From UBA6168 sp964508135 (GTDB taxonomy: Bacteria; Bacteroidota; Bacteroidia; Chitinophagales; Saprospiraceae), in assembly GCA_964508135.1 (NCBI GenBank), contig CAZDSU010000025.1, positions 19,606 through 83,605 of the forward strand: a stretch of 64,000 bases of DNA, written 5' to 3'. Shown here piece after piece: positions 42,567-52,647 of the stretch (positions are counted from its first letter, which is position 1; the number at the start of each line of letters is the position of its first letter). The notes under the pieces are model-generated. The model was given only the letters and a program-made list of their open reading frames with translations. It ran no database searches and had not been told where the DNA came from. The position numbers and the translations under genes are program-made.

Positions 42567-43364
42567 TCGTTCTGCGTTGCGTAAAAAAACGGTGCATTTT
42601 ACGCAAAAACAGGATATGCCACTAGCCACAACCATTTTTTCCATCAAGATCACCTTCCATCCCTGCCGCTTCAACGCCAAAAAAATGGCACCTCATTTAG
42701 CCGATACTATTACATAATGGGCACTACAAAAAAGGCCTCTTTCCAGTTGCCCGGATAGAGACCTGCGAGAATCAAACATCACGTATCTTCCTACGATCAG
42801 TATTTCGTGATGTGTGTCATCATAAATAAATCAGCATGAAAAAACCCGTATCATTAAGCTCTAATAATCAAAAAAAGGGGGTAGAGCGGTCTGTTCTTTA
42901 GTTGTTTGTTTTAAGCCGGATCAAACCTATTGGCAACTAGGTGCAATAAATTAGTAGGAGTCTTTATTGCATTTTAAAAGCTGCCGCTGCTATAGTGCTT
43001 CAAGCAGAGGAATAACTTTGGATATGTTCAAACTATGGATAATCAATCTCTTTTGGCCATATTGGAAATGAATCTGGTCATAGGGATATTGCCAGCATAA
43101 CTGGTCAATATCCCTAGCCCAGTTCCAAACTATTTCCCATGGCTATAAAACTTGTGGTATTGGGATTGGCCTCCTTTCTTAGCCAATTAAAAAAAAGTGT
43201 CTATTATTTAGAGAACCCCATTGCATAACCCGGAGTCGTTCGTTGCTTTAAAAGAAAGCTGGTGGCATAAAAAAATAGCCACCAACCTCTGTATAATAGA
43301 CACACGCTCTCTCTCATAATAGGATGGTTTAGTTGAATGGTTAATGCTTTCAAAATCATACTCC
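42567..43364. other. Gene-free spacer with hairpins
   Basis: No coding frame. It holds an imperfect hairpin at 43081-43116 (TAGGGATATTG...CAATATCCCTA), a hairpin with an AT loop near 43259-43287 (GGTGGC/GCCACC) that may terminate the beta-helix gene, and an 11-base inverted repeat GTGTCTATTAT (43197-43207 and 43293-43303) around the latter. Confidence 0.5.
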
Positions 43365-44360
43365 TCAATTCATTTTCAATTTCACCTGTTCTGATTTCTC
43401 TTTAGCTTCGGGCTTGCTGAAGGTGTAAATCCCCTCCCCTGCCACTGCTTGGTTATCAACAAACTGACTGTCATTTATCACAGGTTTGGCCTCGCCTTCT
43501 ACATCCATGTTGAAGATGGCCCCACCTCGCAGGAAAGCCTCATTGTTTCGGAAAATACAGCTCTTGATGATGGGGTTGCATTGTCCCTTGCCACCATAGT
43601 TGCACAGGGCGCCACCATAGTTGGCCTTATTGCCACTGAACAAGCAGCCTTGAAAAACCGCGTTCGCTATGCCTCTTTGGCGGCCATCATTGAATATGGC
43701 ACCACCATCAAGGTCTACCTTGTTGTTTTGGAACTCACAATTAATAAAGGTTGGATTGCTTACTCCCCCACGGCCGTTCACATAAGCGGCACCGCCGTCA
43801 CGGGCATAGTTATTCTGTAAAATGCAGTTCTGAATCTTAGGCTTCGACTCGTTGCCTTGGCCTGATCCGTCAATATAGATTCCGCCTCCACATCGGTCTT
43901 TATCTGCGCTTGGGCCAGCACCATCGGCAGTGCCATCCGCTATGATGAAACCATCTAGCAGTGTGCCTTCATCTGCATTTTTAATTAAAACTACCGTAAA
44001 GGAATTGTCGGAATTCTCGGTCTTAGAACCGATGTTGCCGCTCAGAATGGATTTCTGAGCTTTAATATCACGCTGACCGACTGAGGTTTCATTGCCGGTA
44101 AAGCTGCCATAGACTTTTACCCCCGAAGGTATTGTAAAAGCAATTCTTCTGTCCAGTTGGTTAGTCGGGTAATATGCCCCCTTTGCCACCCACACCTGGT
44201 CGCCAGGCTGTGCGATGAAAAGTGCTGCATTTAGGTCGCCAGTAGCATCGGCCCATGAATTTCCCGTACCTGAGCTACCTTGTTTTACATAAATTGTAGC
44301 AGCGTGTAGGTTGAGCATGGCAATCCATACCACCGCACACACAAAGAAGCGATGTCTCAT
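43365..44360 (-). CDS. Secreted right-handed beta-helix protein
   Basis: A 331-residue exported protein with a signal peptide (about 1-20: MRHRFFVCAVVWIAMLNLHA). It begins IYVKQGSSGTGNSWADATGD, typical of parallel beta-helix (pectate-lyase-like / choice-of-anchor Q) proteins, followed by five or so turns of the type IQNCILQNN-ARDGGA, FINCEFQNNKVDLDGGAIFN, FQGCLFSGNKANYGGAL and IKSCIFRNNEAFLRGGAIFN. No catalytic residues are evident and no C-terminal type IX sorting domain is visible. Possibly a surface or extracellular polysaccharide-binding protein. Confidence 0.8.
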   Translation of the reverse strand: MRHRFFVCAVVWIAMLNLHAATIYVKQGSSGTGNSWADATGDLNAALFIAQPGDQVWVAKGAYYPTNQLDRRIAFTIPSGVKVYGSFTGNETSVGQRDIKAQKSILSGNIGSKTENSDNSFTVVLIKNADEGTLLDGFIIADGTADGAGPSADKDRCGGGIYIDGSGQGNESKPKIQNCILQNNYARDGGAAYVNGRGGVSNPTFINCEFQNNKVDLDGGAIFNDGRQRGIANAVFQGCLFSGNKANYGGALCNYGGKGQCNPIIKSCIFRNNEAFLRGGAIFNMDVEGEAKPVINDSQFVDNQAVAGEGIYTFSKPEAKEKSEQVKLKMN

Positions 44361-45625
44361 AGTTCAAGTTTTTTAGAAAATGGTGGTGTCGTTCTGGCTA
44401 CGGGGTACGCCGCTTAAGCTGGAGGGAAGGATTAAAAGTTTGGTTTAAAAGTGGTCAAATAATTTGCTCCTAATTACTAGGATGAACTTGGTTTTGGATA
44501 CAATTCGGATTAAATGGCTTTAGGTTTAATAGCTTAGAAATTTAGTTCAAAGTTTTTGTCATCAATGCAATCTAACGAGGTGTTTTTGTTCAAGATTTTT
44601 GGTCTTAAAGGGTGCGTTTAATGGTTGTTGTTAGTACAAGTCAAAACATATAAGGTGGTGTCGTTCAAAATTTCTGCTCCCCATGAGCTTGGCCATCCGG
44701 GCAGTAATAATGGGGTTTTACAACAATAGTGGGTGTTAGTACAAGTTTAAAAAATAGGTTGATGTTCAAAGTTTTTGCACTCAATCATGTTTCTTTTTAA
44801 AGCAGTTTGTGTTGCTCAAGTTTGTCAGTGTTGTTCCGAGTTTTTGTTTTTTGATTTGTCCAAGTCTTTGTTTTTTATTGTTTTTGTTTGTCAGTGTTGT
44901 TCCAAGTTTTTGTTTTTTGATTTGTCCAAGTCTCTGTTTTTGTTGTTGTGTTGTGTTCTAGCTTTCCAAAAATGGTGTTTAAGTGTTGTTCCTGTTTGTT
45001 TTTAACAAGCCCTATGAGCTTGCGCAAACTGTTTTATTGGATAAAGACAGCCTTCTTTCAGTGGAGGATGATGGAATTCATTCGAAATTGTCAAATCGCC
45101 ATTTATGCTAAAATCAAGAATAAGGGAATCTTGAAACGAAGGGGAAAATTGAAGGGAATATTGTGTTGGAGGAGGTTCTATCGAAATAACGTCACAAAGC
45201 TACGGGCATATCGAACGCTTGTCAAGGGGGTTGGCAATATTTTTTTTGGAAAGAATAATTTTCGGCTTTTCTAATAACTTGTTGATTATCAATTTATTAA
45301 CCTATTTTCATCATTCATTCCTGTGCTTGCTATCAATTATTTACATTCATTTACAAATCATTATTTAAAGCCGAATATTTTTTGCTTTTTCATCACTGTT
45401 TCATGTTCGTACCCAAAATACCAGTCACGATTCCAAAAACTCAAAGCTTTATCCGCTCAACAATGATTTTAACCCACCAATCGCCCGTTTGTGACTTAAA
45501 TTATATCACCAAATCTGCACTAAATCTCAATAGATATTGGCGACTATCAAAATATTCTGTGACCTAATCCCGAAATTGCCTCAGTTATTTGATATTTGCG
45601 CCAGCATACAATATCCAATCTCAAC
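44361..45625. other. AT-rich gene-free spacer with direct repeats
   Basis: About 1.26 kb with no credible gene. Variants of TGTTCAAAGTTTTTG recur (near 44547, 44590, 44669, 44763, 44832 and 44898). A 66-base direct repeat begins at 44821 and 44887 (TTTGTCAGTGTTGTTCC...). The frames at 44775-45274 are Phe/Cys-rich products of this repeat and are not called. The promoter of the dihydroorotase gene should lie at its right end. Confidence 0.5.
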
Positions 45626-46960
45626 ATGAAATCAATACTGATAAAAAACGTGCAAATCGTTAACCGGGGCGTCATCACCAGCGGCGACATCTTCATCCGC
45701 AACGGTAGGCTCGAACAAGTGGGCGGTACCATTGACCGAAAGGCCAACATCGAACTGGATGGCAACGGCCTCCACGCCATACCGGGCATCATTGATGACC
45801 AGGTACACTTTCGTGAGCCGGGCCTCTCGCACAAGGCAGACCTCTACACCGAGCCTCGGGCTGCCGTGGCGGGTGGCGTCACCTCCTTTATGGAAATGCC
45901 CAACACCAAACCAACGGCCACCACCCAAGCGCTGCTCGAAGAAAAATACCAAATCGCAGCGACCAAGTCGCTCGCCAACTACTCGTTTTTCATGGGTGCT
46001 ACCAATGACAACATCGAGGAAGTGCTGAAAACCAACGCCCGACAGGTCTGTGGCATCAAGATTTTCATGGGATCCAGCACTGGCAATATGCTTGTGGACG
46101 ATGCCCGAAGCTTGGAGGGCATCTTCTCCCGATGCCCGATGCTCATCGCCACGCACTGCGAGGACGAAGCCACCATCCGCCGCAACGAACAGGTTTTTAG
46201 GGAAAAATACGGCGAGGACATCCCCATCGAGCTTCACCCTGTCATCCGCAGTGCCGAGGGCTGCCTAAAATCCTCCACGCTGGCGGTGGAACTGGCCAAG
46301 CGACACGGCACCCGCCTTCACATCCTGCACATTTCCACCAAGGACGAACTGGCGCTTTTTCAAAACAACCTCCCACTGGCTCAAAAGCGCATCACTGCCG
46401 AAGTGTGCGTACACCATCTTTTTTTCAACAGCAACGACTACCAGCGGCTCGGCACCCAAATCAAGTGCAACCCGGCAGTGAAGGGGCCAGAGCACCAAGC
46501 TGCCCTGCTCCCTGCCCTCCTTGACGACCGCCTCGACATCATTGCCACCGACCATGCGCCGCACACCTGGGCGGAAAAACAGGGCACCTACTTCAATGCT
46601 CCGTCGGGGGTGCCGCTGGTGCAGCACTCACTGAACGTGATGCTGGAGTTTTTTCACCAAGAAAAAATATCGCTGGAAAAAATCGTGGAAAAAATGTGCC
46701 ATGCCCCAGCCATCTGCTTCAACATGGAAGACCGGGGGTTCCTTGACGAAGGCAACTGGGCCGATGTGGTGCTGGTAAACCTGAACCGGGACTGGACGGT
46801 GGGCAAGGACAATATTTATTATAAATGCGGCTGGTCGCCGTTTGAGGGCCATACCTTTAAAGGCAACGTAGAAAGCACCATCGTCAGTGGACACCTCGCT
46901 TGGCACAACGGGCATTTTTTTGAAGAAAAAAAAGGAGAAAGGTTGTTGTTTTTGGGTTGA
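45626..46960 (+). CDS. pyrC: Dihydroorotase (class I type)
   Basis: From the ATG at 45626 (MKSILIKNVQIVNRGVI) the 444-residue amidohydrolase has the metal motif DDQVHFREPG (DxHxR type), GIKIFMGSS (the Lys position), ATHCEDE, LHILHIST and TDHAPHTW (catalytic Asp). It catalyses carbamoyl-aspartate cyclisation in pyrimidine synthesis in the cytoplasm. An earlier in-frame ATG (45596) adds ten residues not typical of the family. Stands alone, convergent with the M23 peptidase gene. Confidence 0.9.
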   Translation: MKSILIKNVQIVNRGVITSGDIFIRNGRLEQVGGTIDRKANIELDGNGLHAIPGIIDDQVHFREPGLSHKADLYTEPRAAVAGGVTSFMEMPNTKPTATTQALLEEKYQIAATKSLANYSFFMGATNDNIEEVLKTNARQVCGIKIFMGSSTGNMLVDDARSLEGIFSRCPMLIATHCEDEATIRRNEQVFREKYGEDIPIELHPVIRSAEGCLKSSTLAVELAKRHGTRLHILHISTKDELALFQNNLPLAQKRITAEVCVHHLFFNSNDYQRLGTQIKCNPAVKGPEHQAALLPALLDDRLDIIATDHAPHTWAEKQGTYFNAPSGVPLVQHSLNVMLEFFHQEKISLEKIVEKMCHAPAICFNMEDRGFLDEGNWADVVLVNLNRDWTVGKDNIYYKCGWSPFEGHTFKGNVESTIVSGHLAWHNGHFFEEKKGERLLFLG

Positions 46961-46973
46961 TAAGGGTTTATGA

Positions 46974-47136
46974 GAGACTGTTTTAAAACCCCTAACGAGG
47001 CAGAAAATGTCAGATTTTGAGCGGCAGACGAAGGGAGATTTTCAAGGGATAGTGGTTCTTATCGCTTGAAAATTTGCCACAGTATGACGCCAAAAGATGG
47101 CGTTTTATATCCGTCAAGGGGTTTTAAAACAGTCTC
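46974..47136. mobile_element. 163-bp MITE-like element
   Basis: A perfect 20-base terminal inverted repeat (GAGACTGTTTTAAAACCCCT at the left end, its complement at the right) flanked by a 3-base direct repeat TGA (46971-46973 and 47137-47139), as expected for IS5-group (TNA) targets. No coding capacity. An internal inverted repeat (ATTTTCAAGSGATA, near 47038-47082) adds a second hairpin. It splits the spacer between two convergent genes. Confidence 0.8.
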
Positions 47137-47215
47137 TGAGGTTGATAGGGGTTGATTTCCCGTATAACATTGTGCCATATCAACCATCATCAACTTTTAT
47201 AAACCCTTATAAACC

Positions 47216-48109
47216 TCACTTGAAGTCCACGAAGTCCGTCGGGTTCACTGGCTTCCCTTGGTGCCAAAGCTCGAAGTGCAGGTGAGGGCCGTCGGTAAGT
47301 TCACCCGTGTTGCCGATGATGGCGATGGCCTCGCCCCCACGGACGTAATTGCCCGCCTTTTTCAACAACACAGAATTGTGCTTGTAAAAAGTCACGATGT
47401 TGTTCGTGTGCTGGATGGCGATGGTGTTGCCGGTTTCCAGCGTCCAGTCGGAGGAGATGACCCAGCCGTCCATGGCCGCTTTGACGGGCGTGTTCTTCGG
47501 GGCCACCACGTCCACGCCGAGGTGTTTCTTGTCGAGGTTGAAACCAGCGACGAGGGAGCCGCCGATCGGCGATGAAAAGTGCATCTGCTCCAATGGCACC
47601 TCACGGGGCGAGATGTTCACTGGGTTCACGGGCGGATTGCCACCCGTGGCTGCCCTAATATCCGCAATTTCGACCTCGTTGCGGAGCTTGGCGTCTTCCT
47701 CTGAGCGCTCGACAGGCTCATGGTTTTCGAGGGTTTTTTTAGCGGGTGGCTCCTCTGGGGCATATTCCACGTCGGCGGTCAGGAGCTTTTTCATGCCCTG
47801 GTTGTAAGTCTCTTGGGCTTGCAACAAGTGTTCGAGGGAGTCTATGTCCCGGTAAATTTTCACCATTTCGGGATGGGTACTGGCAGTGCCGTAGCCCGGT
47901 ATGAGCCTTTTTATTGGGGTAAAAACGATGGCTGCTATCGCCAGGGCGGACACCAAAACCACCAAAGTGCTCAGCATCACGTAAACGTTGAGCGGGGACA
48001 TGTTGAACGAACGCACCTCCTCAAACGTCTCGTTGTTGAAGATGACGAGGCGGTAGGTGTCCTTCATCCGTTCCCACCTGCGTCTTTCGTTTTTGTTTTC
48101 TTCAGCCAT
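47216..48109 (-). CDS. Membrane-anchored M23 family metallopeptidase
   Basis: A 297-residue protein: cytoplasmic tail (~1-32), one transmembrane helix (~33-56: MLSTLVVLVSALAIAAIVF), a coiled-coil-like linker (~70-110), and a C-terminal LytM domain with KKHLGVDVVAP (HxxxD), FYKHN and HLHFELW (HxH), so the zinc set is complete. It should cleave peptidoglycan cross-links in the periplasm. The layout (TM, coil, M23) matches Bacteroidota cell-wall hydrolases. Confidence 0.9.
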   Translation of the reverse strand: MAEENKNERRRWERMKDTYRLVIFNNETFEEVRSFNMSPLNVYVMLSTLVVLVSALAIAAIVFTPIKRLIPGYGTASTHPEMVKIYRDIDSLEHLLQAQETYNQGMKKLLTADVEYAPEEPPAKKTLENHEPVERSEEDAKLRNEVEIADIRAATGGNPPVNPVNISPREVPLEQMHFSSPIGGSLVAGFNLDKKHLGVDVVAPKNTPVKAAMDGWVISSDWTLETGNTIAIQHTNNIVTFYKHNSVLLKKAGNYVRGGEAIAIIGNTGELTDGPHLHFELWHQGKPVNPTDFVDFK

Positions 48110-48355
48110 GGCGTTAACCGTTGTTTTGAATAAAATAAATTTGTGCTTTCTTTAGTTTGGTGACTGCGTGGTGGCCATTTGCCGAAACCCCGCCGTAAAA
48201 GACCCGTAAAATTCGCAATTATTGTGCAATAACAAAAAAAGGAAAAAGTAGAAAGGAAAGAGGAAAAAGTTTTGGGCCGCCATTTTGGCTTAACTGCACA
48301 ACCTTGACCATAGTATTTTTGCTCCTCCTTCTTGTTTCATAAAAAAACTTAAGTC

Positions 48356-51340
48356 TTGAGAAAGTTTACCAATTCACTGCTGCTTGTAACCGCGTTCATG
48401 GTCGTTTCCGGCTGTGTGACCCAGAAGAAAAAAGACGATGTTGGCCGGTTGGGCAAAGGCTATCACAACATGACGGCCCACTACAACGGTTACTACAACG
48501 CCACCGTGCTGGTTGCCGAGGCCAAAGTCGAACTGGAAAACCAGTACAAGGAAAACTACCGGAAAATCCTGCCCGTGTACAAATATTTGGCTACCGACAA
48601 CCCAAAGGCGGTTGCGGAGAACATGGACAAGGCCGCCGAAAAGGTGTCGCTTGTGGTGAACATGCACCGCGTGAGCCACTGGACAGACGACTGCTACCTC
48701 GTGCTGGGTCAGTCGCAGTACCTGAAGCAGGACTTCGAGTCGGCAGAGGAGTCGCTGGAGTTCATGACTGCCGAGTTTAACCCTAAGGAGGTGGCCAAGC
48801 GGGAAGCCAAGTCCAAGAATTCCAAAAACCGCAAAAAAGCAGTGAAAAAGGGGAAAGCCTCCAATAGCACTGGCGAGGACAGTGAAGAAAAGGTGGAGTT
48901 GAGCAAAAAAGAAAAGGAAAAACTCGCAGACAAAAAGCGCAAGGAGCGTGAAAAAGAGCGCAAGCAAAAAATGAAGGAAGCCAAGAAAAAGAAAAAAGGC
49001 AAAAAGCCCACTGCAAAAAAATCAGGGGACGAAACAACAGACAAAGCAAGCAAAAAGAAGGCACCAATCAAAGATGAACCCAAAGAAACCGAAGAGCCAA
49101 AAGAGGAGGCACTGCCCGCTCCCGGCTCCATCACCTTGGGCGACCTCGAACCAGCCGTCGTGCAGTCCAACCCCGAGAACTACTTCATGAAGCACCGCCC
49201 GGCCTATCAGGAAGGCATGCTTTGGCTGGCCCGCACCTACATCGAACGGGAAAACTTCACCAACGCCGAGCGCATCCTCAACGAACTGGAACGCAGCCCC
49301 GGCACTTTCGACGACGTGCGCAGGGAAGCGGCGGTGGCCAAGGCGCATTTTTACCTGAAGCAAAAAAAATACGACCTGGCCGTTGAGCCACTCAACGCCG
49401 CCATTGACCAGGTGGAAGACAAGCAGATGAAAGCAAGGTTGGCCTTCATCGTTGGCCAGATCCACCAGCAGGCGAAGCGCGACGATGCCGCCTACGCCGC
49501 CTACGCCGAGGTGCTGAAAAACCAGCCACCCTACGAAATGGATTTTGCCGCAAGGCTCAACCTCGCCGAGGCCAACCCTTCCAAACCGGAAGCCATAGGC
49601 CAGTTGGAGCGGATGCTCAAGGACGAGAAAAACAAGGAGTACCAAGACCAGATTTACTTCGCGCTGGCTTCCATCGCCCTCAAAAGCGGCGACAAAAAAG
49701 AGGGCATCAAAAACCTCGAACTTTCGCTCCAGAAGAGCACGGCCAATATGTCGCAAAAAGCCGAATCGTACCTGCTGTTGGCCGACCTCTACTTCGAAGA
49801 GGAAAGCTATGTGAAAGCAAAACTCTACTACGACAGCACCTTGCTGGTGATGACCGACGCCGATGAGCGCCACCGCAAGGTGAGCAGCCTCGCCGAAAAC
49901 CTCGAAGGCATCGCCATGAACCTCAAAACGATTGAGCAGCAAGACAGCCTGCTCACCATCAGCAACATGACCGAGGAAGAGCAACTCGCATTGGCCACCA
50001 AAATCAAAAAGGACAAGGAAGAGGAGCGCATCCGGCAAATCAAGTTGAAGGCAGAGAAGGACAAGGGCGCCAATGCCCCCAACTTGCCCAAAGGTGCACC
50101 AGCCCCAGTAAATGCTGGCAACTCCAAGTTTTGGGCCTACAACGACCGAAACGTGAAGGACGGCAAACGGGATTTTGAGCGCAAATGGGGAAGTCGCACC
50201 TTGCAGGACAATTGGCGGCGCTCCGACCAGTCGAGCGTGGCTGACGAGAACGGCGATGCCCAGGCCGCTACAGAATCGGGGCAATTGACCCCAGAAGAAG
50301 TCAAAGAACTCCTGAAAGATGTGCCTGATACGCCAGAGGAAGTCGGCGCCGCAAACCGCCAAATCGAAGCGGCTCTCTTCAACCTCGGCAGCCTCTACCG
50401 TGACCGCCTCCAGAACTACAAAAAATCTGTGCAGGCGCTCGAAGAACTGCTAAACCGCTACCCGGAAACGCAGTACAAGCTGGATGCCCTCTACTACCTC
50501 TACCTCTCGTACCGGGACATGGGCGACACCGCCAATGCACAGCGCTACTTCGACATGATAGTGGACAACTACCCGACCTCCAACTACGCCCGCATCCTGA
50601 AAGACCCCACCTTCGCCGCAAGCGTGAAGGCCAAGCAGGATAAGTTGACCACCTACTACGACGAGACGCTCCAAAACTTTGAGCAGCGGAACTATCAGAA
50701 CGCCTTCGAACGCATCACGAAAGTGCCTGAAATGTTTGGTGGGCAAAACAAGCTCATGCCCCGTTTTGCACTGCTCGGCGCCATGTGCGTGGGCAACCTG
50801 CAAGGCAAGGAAGCCTACGTGGAGGCACTCAAAGAGGTCATCGCCAAGTACCCCGACGACCCCGAATCAACCCGTGCGAAGGAAATCCTACGCCTGCTCG
50901 GCGAAAAATTGGGCAGTGGCCCCGGCCAACAGCGCGACCTCCCCCTCGGCGAAGGCCAAGTTGGCAATTATGTAGTCACCGACGACCAGTTGCACTACGT
51001 GGTCATCGTTTTCAACAACGACGTGGTGCTCAACGACGCAAAAATCATCGTTTCGGACTACAACGAAAAGTACCACAAGCCACAGAAATTGAGAATGAAC
51101 AACATCTACCTCGGCGAGGGTGAAAGCAAGAAGCCCGTCATCGCCATCCGCCGCTACACCGACAAAAAGGATGCAATGGAGTACTACAACACCATTCAAA
51201 AGAACAAAAAAGACTTCCTTGATGAGAGCAAGTACCAGTACGATGTGTTGCCGATTTCGCAGGACAACTACCGGGAACTGTTGAAGTCAAAAACGCTGGA
51301 CGACTACCGGGCTTTCTTTCAGAAAAATTACTTGAAGTAA
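48356..51340 (+). CDS. SprE/PorW-like gliding and type IX secretion lipoprotein, TTG start
   Basis: The 994-residue TPR protein begins at TTG 48356: an in-frame stop lies just upstream and only this start gives the complete lipoprotein signal MRKFTNSLLLVTAFMVVSGC (Cys-20 lipidated). GYHNMTAHYNGYYNA and the following TPRs match the SprE/PorW group, which is needed for type IX secretion and gliding. A Lys/Glu-rich linker (~145-250) separates two TPR blocks; the C-terminus (~860-994) is a compact domain with VVTDDQLHYVVIVFNNDV. Convergent to the glycosyltransferase gene, with two palindromes between them. Confidence 0.85.
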   Translation: MRKFTNSLLLVTAFMVVSGCVTQKKKDDVGRLGKGYHNMTAHYNGYYNATVLVAEAKVELENQYKENYRKILPVYKYLATDNPKAVAENMDKAAEKVSLVVNMHRVSHWTDDCYLVLGQSQYLKQDFESAEESLEFMTAEFNPKEVAKREAKSKNSKNRKKAVKKGKASNSTGEDSEEKVELSKKEKEKLADKKRKEREKERKQKMKEAKKKKKGKKPTAKKSGDETTDKASKKKAPIKDEPKETEEPKEEALPAPGSITLGDLEPAVVQSNPENYFMKHRPAYQEGMLWLARTYIERENFTNAERILNELERSPGTFDDVRREAAVAKAHFYLKQKKYDLAVEPLNAAIDQVEDKQMKARLAFIVGQIHQQAKRDDAAYAAYAEVLKNQPPYEMDFAARLNLAEANPSKPEAIGQLERMLKDEKNKEYQDQIYFALASIALKSGDKKEGIKNLELSLQKSTANMSQKAESYLLLADLYFEEESYVKAKLYYDSTLLVMTDADERHRKVSSLAENLEGIAMNLKTIEQQDSLLTISNMTEEEQLALATKIKKDKEEERIRQIKLKAEKDKGANAPNLPKGAPAPVNAGNSKFWAYNDRNVKDGKRDFERKWGSRTLQDNWRRSDQSSVADENGDAQAATESGQLTPEEVKELLKDVPDTPEEVGAANRQIEAALFNLGSLYRDRLQNYKKSVQALEELLNRYPETQYKLDALYYLYLSYRDMGDTANAQRYFDMIVDNYPTSNYARILKDPTFAASVKAKQDKLTTYYDETLQNFEQRNYQNAFERITKVPEMFGGQNKLMPRFALLGAMCVGNLQGKEAYVEALKEVIAKYPDDPESTRAKEILRLLGEKLGSGPGQQRDLPLGEGQVGNYVVTDDQLHYVVIVFNNDVVLNDAKIIVSDYNEKYHKPQKLRMNNIYLGEGESKKPVIAIRRYTDKKDAMEYYNTIQKNKKDFLDESKYQYDVLPISQDNYRELLKSKTLDDYRAFFQKNYLK

Positions 51341-51362
51341 AATCTGGCTGCGATAAATGACA

Positions 51363-51440
51363 AATAAGAAAAGTGGCTGCGCCAAACGTTTGGCGCAGCC
51401 ACTTTTCTTATTGTGTCGCCGAACTGGAGTTCGGCGACAC
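51363..51440. repeat. Two adjacent perfect palindromes (bidirectional terminator/REP-like)
   Basis: 51363-51412 is a 50-base perfect palindrome (half-site AATAAGAAAAGTGGCTGCGC...). 51413-51440 is GTGTCGCCGAACT, 2 bases, AGTTCGGCGACAC. They lie between convergent genes and probably end transcription from both sides. Confidence 0.85.
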
Positions 51441-51464
51441 GTTCATTCAGGACCGACATGAACC

Positions 51465-52613
51465 TCATTTTTTGTCCTTCCGCTTGCGCAACACCCGCTT
51501 CAAAGCCCCCGTCACAGGCAGGTTCCGCTCCGCAATCTCCGCCAAAATCTTCCAGCGGGTCAGCTTCTTGAAGTCCTTCACCCCATTGATTTTGGGTGAA
51601 ACGGCGGCCCCTGCCAATGTCACTTTCGCAGCATGTTTTTCCACCCCCATCCGCAGGATAGCCTCCGTTTGGTCGGGATAATCCGCCAGCACGATGGACG
51701 AGTCGGACAACCACGCCTCGATGACCTCGCTGTATTTTTTCTTCAAGCTCTTGATGACGGGAACGCCCATTTTCTTCAAGGCGGCGGCGTTGCACTGCTG
51801 CTCGTACTGGCCTTTCATCGGGATGACCATCAGTTTTTTGCCCAAGTAAAGCGTCTCCGCAGGTGTCTCGAAACCTGCCCCACAAAGTACGCCCGTGGCT
51901 CCGGCCAAGCTGCCGAGGAACGCCTCGTTGTTGATGGGCTGGAAACTGACGTTGCCGACGGAGTACCGTTCCTTGCCATGTTTCGAGAACACGACCCAGC
52001 GCACGGCCTCAAATTGCGAAAGCACCTTCAAAATCCGCTTGTCGACATAGGCGGGCAGATAGACCGTGTAGTGGCCCTGGTCGCTCACTTTCAGTTGCCG
52101 GATTTCCTGACGGATGACCGGGGTGAAAATGCCCTCGTTGTATGCCTGAAAATGAAAACCGTAGCGGGTGGTCACCGGGGCATAGTGCTTCAGCGTGGCC
52201 TTACCGATGGGGTCGAGGCGCTTGAGCTTTGGCGCTTTTTTGTCCAGCACCGCCGCTTGGTGGCTCAGGCCGATGCAGGGCACGCCCTTGTTGAAGCAGG
52301 CCCAGGCGCTCACCGGCTCAAAATCGTTGATGACCAAGTGGTAGTCCTCCACGGGCAGCCCGTTTATCTCCTCCAGCAACTGCCGCAGGTTGCTTTTTTG
52401 GTAGGTGGCCAGCACGTCCACGCCGCCCTTTTTGCCAAAAATGAGGCTGAGGCCCTTGAAGCGGTACTTCACCGGGAACGGGAACGCCACGTCCGCCTGT
52501 ATCCCGCTCACGAGGATGTCCAGTTTGCCCAGCTTGGAGAGGATGGGCACGATGTCCCTCGCCCGGCTGAGGTGGCCGTTGCCGGTGCCTTGGATGGCGT
52601 AGAGTATTTTCAT
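51465..52613 (-). CDS. Glycosyltransferase (Glyco_trans_1_3 / MJ1255-like)
   Basis: A 382-residue GT-B-type protein: N-terminal MKILYAIQGTGNGHLSRARD (nucleotide-sugar lobe with GHxxR), HQAAVLDKKAPKL in the middle, and the C-terminal donor-site pattern LCGAGFETPAETLYLGKKLMVIP followed by QYEQQCNA. The family transfers sugars from nucleotide donors, but the acceptor is unknown. It is followed at a 34-base interval by the PfkB kinase gene on the same strand upstream. Confidence 0.8.
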   Translation of the reverse strand: MKILYAIQGTGNGHLSRARDIVPILSKLGKLDILVSGIQADVAFPFPVKYRFKGLSLIFGKKGGVDVLATYQKSNLRQLLEEINGLPVEDYHLVINDFEPVSAWACFNKGVPCIGLSHQAAVLDKKAPKLKRLDPIGKATLKHYAPVTTRYGFHFQAYNEGIFTPVIRQEIRQLKVSDQGHYTVYLPAYVDKRILKVLSQFEAVRWVVFSKHGKERYSVGNVSFQPINNEAFLGSLAGATGVLCGAGFETPAETLYLGKKLMVIPMKGQYEQQCNAAALKKMGVPVIKSLKKKYSEVIEAWLSDSSIVLADYPDQTEAILRMGVEKHAAKVTLAGAAVSPKINGVKDFKKLTRWKILAEIAERNLPVTGALKRVLRKRKDKK

Positions 52614-52647
52614 GTAGGTGAAATTTTGGGCAAATTAGGAAAGATTT

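Noticed and set aside
44821..44937. Possible CRISPR-like repeat
   Set aside because: Only two copies at 66-base spacing with no distinct spacers and no cas genes anywhere in the window.
44775..45274. Two short plus-strand frames
   Set aside because: Phe/Cys/Leu-rich translations of the 66-bp direct repeat; no coding signal.
49022..50362. 446-codon minus-strand open frame
   Set aside because: Antisense to the SprE-like gene; hydrophobic, Val/Gly/Phe-rich translation without domains.
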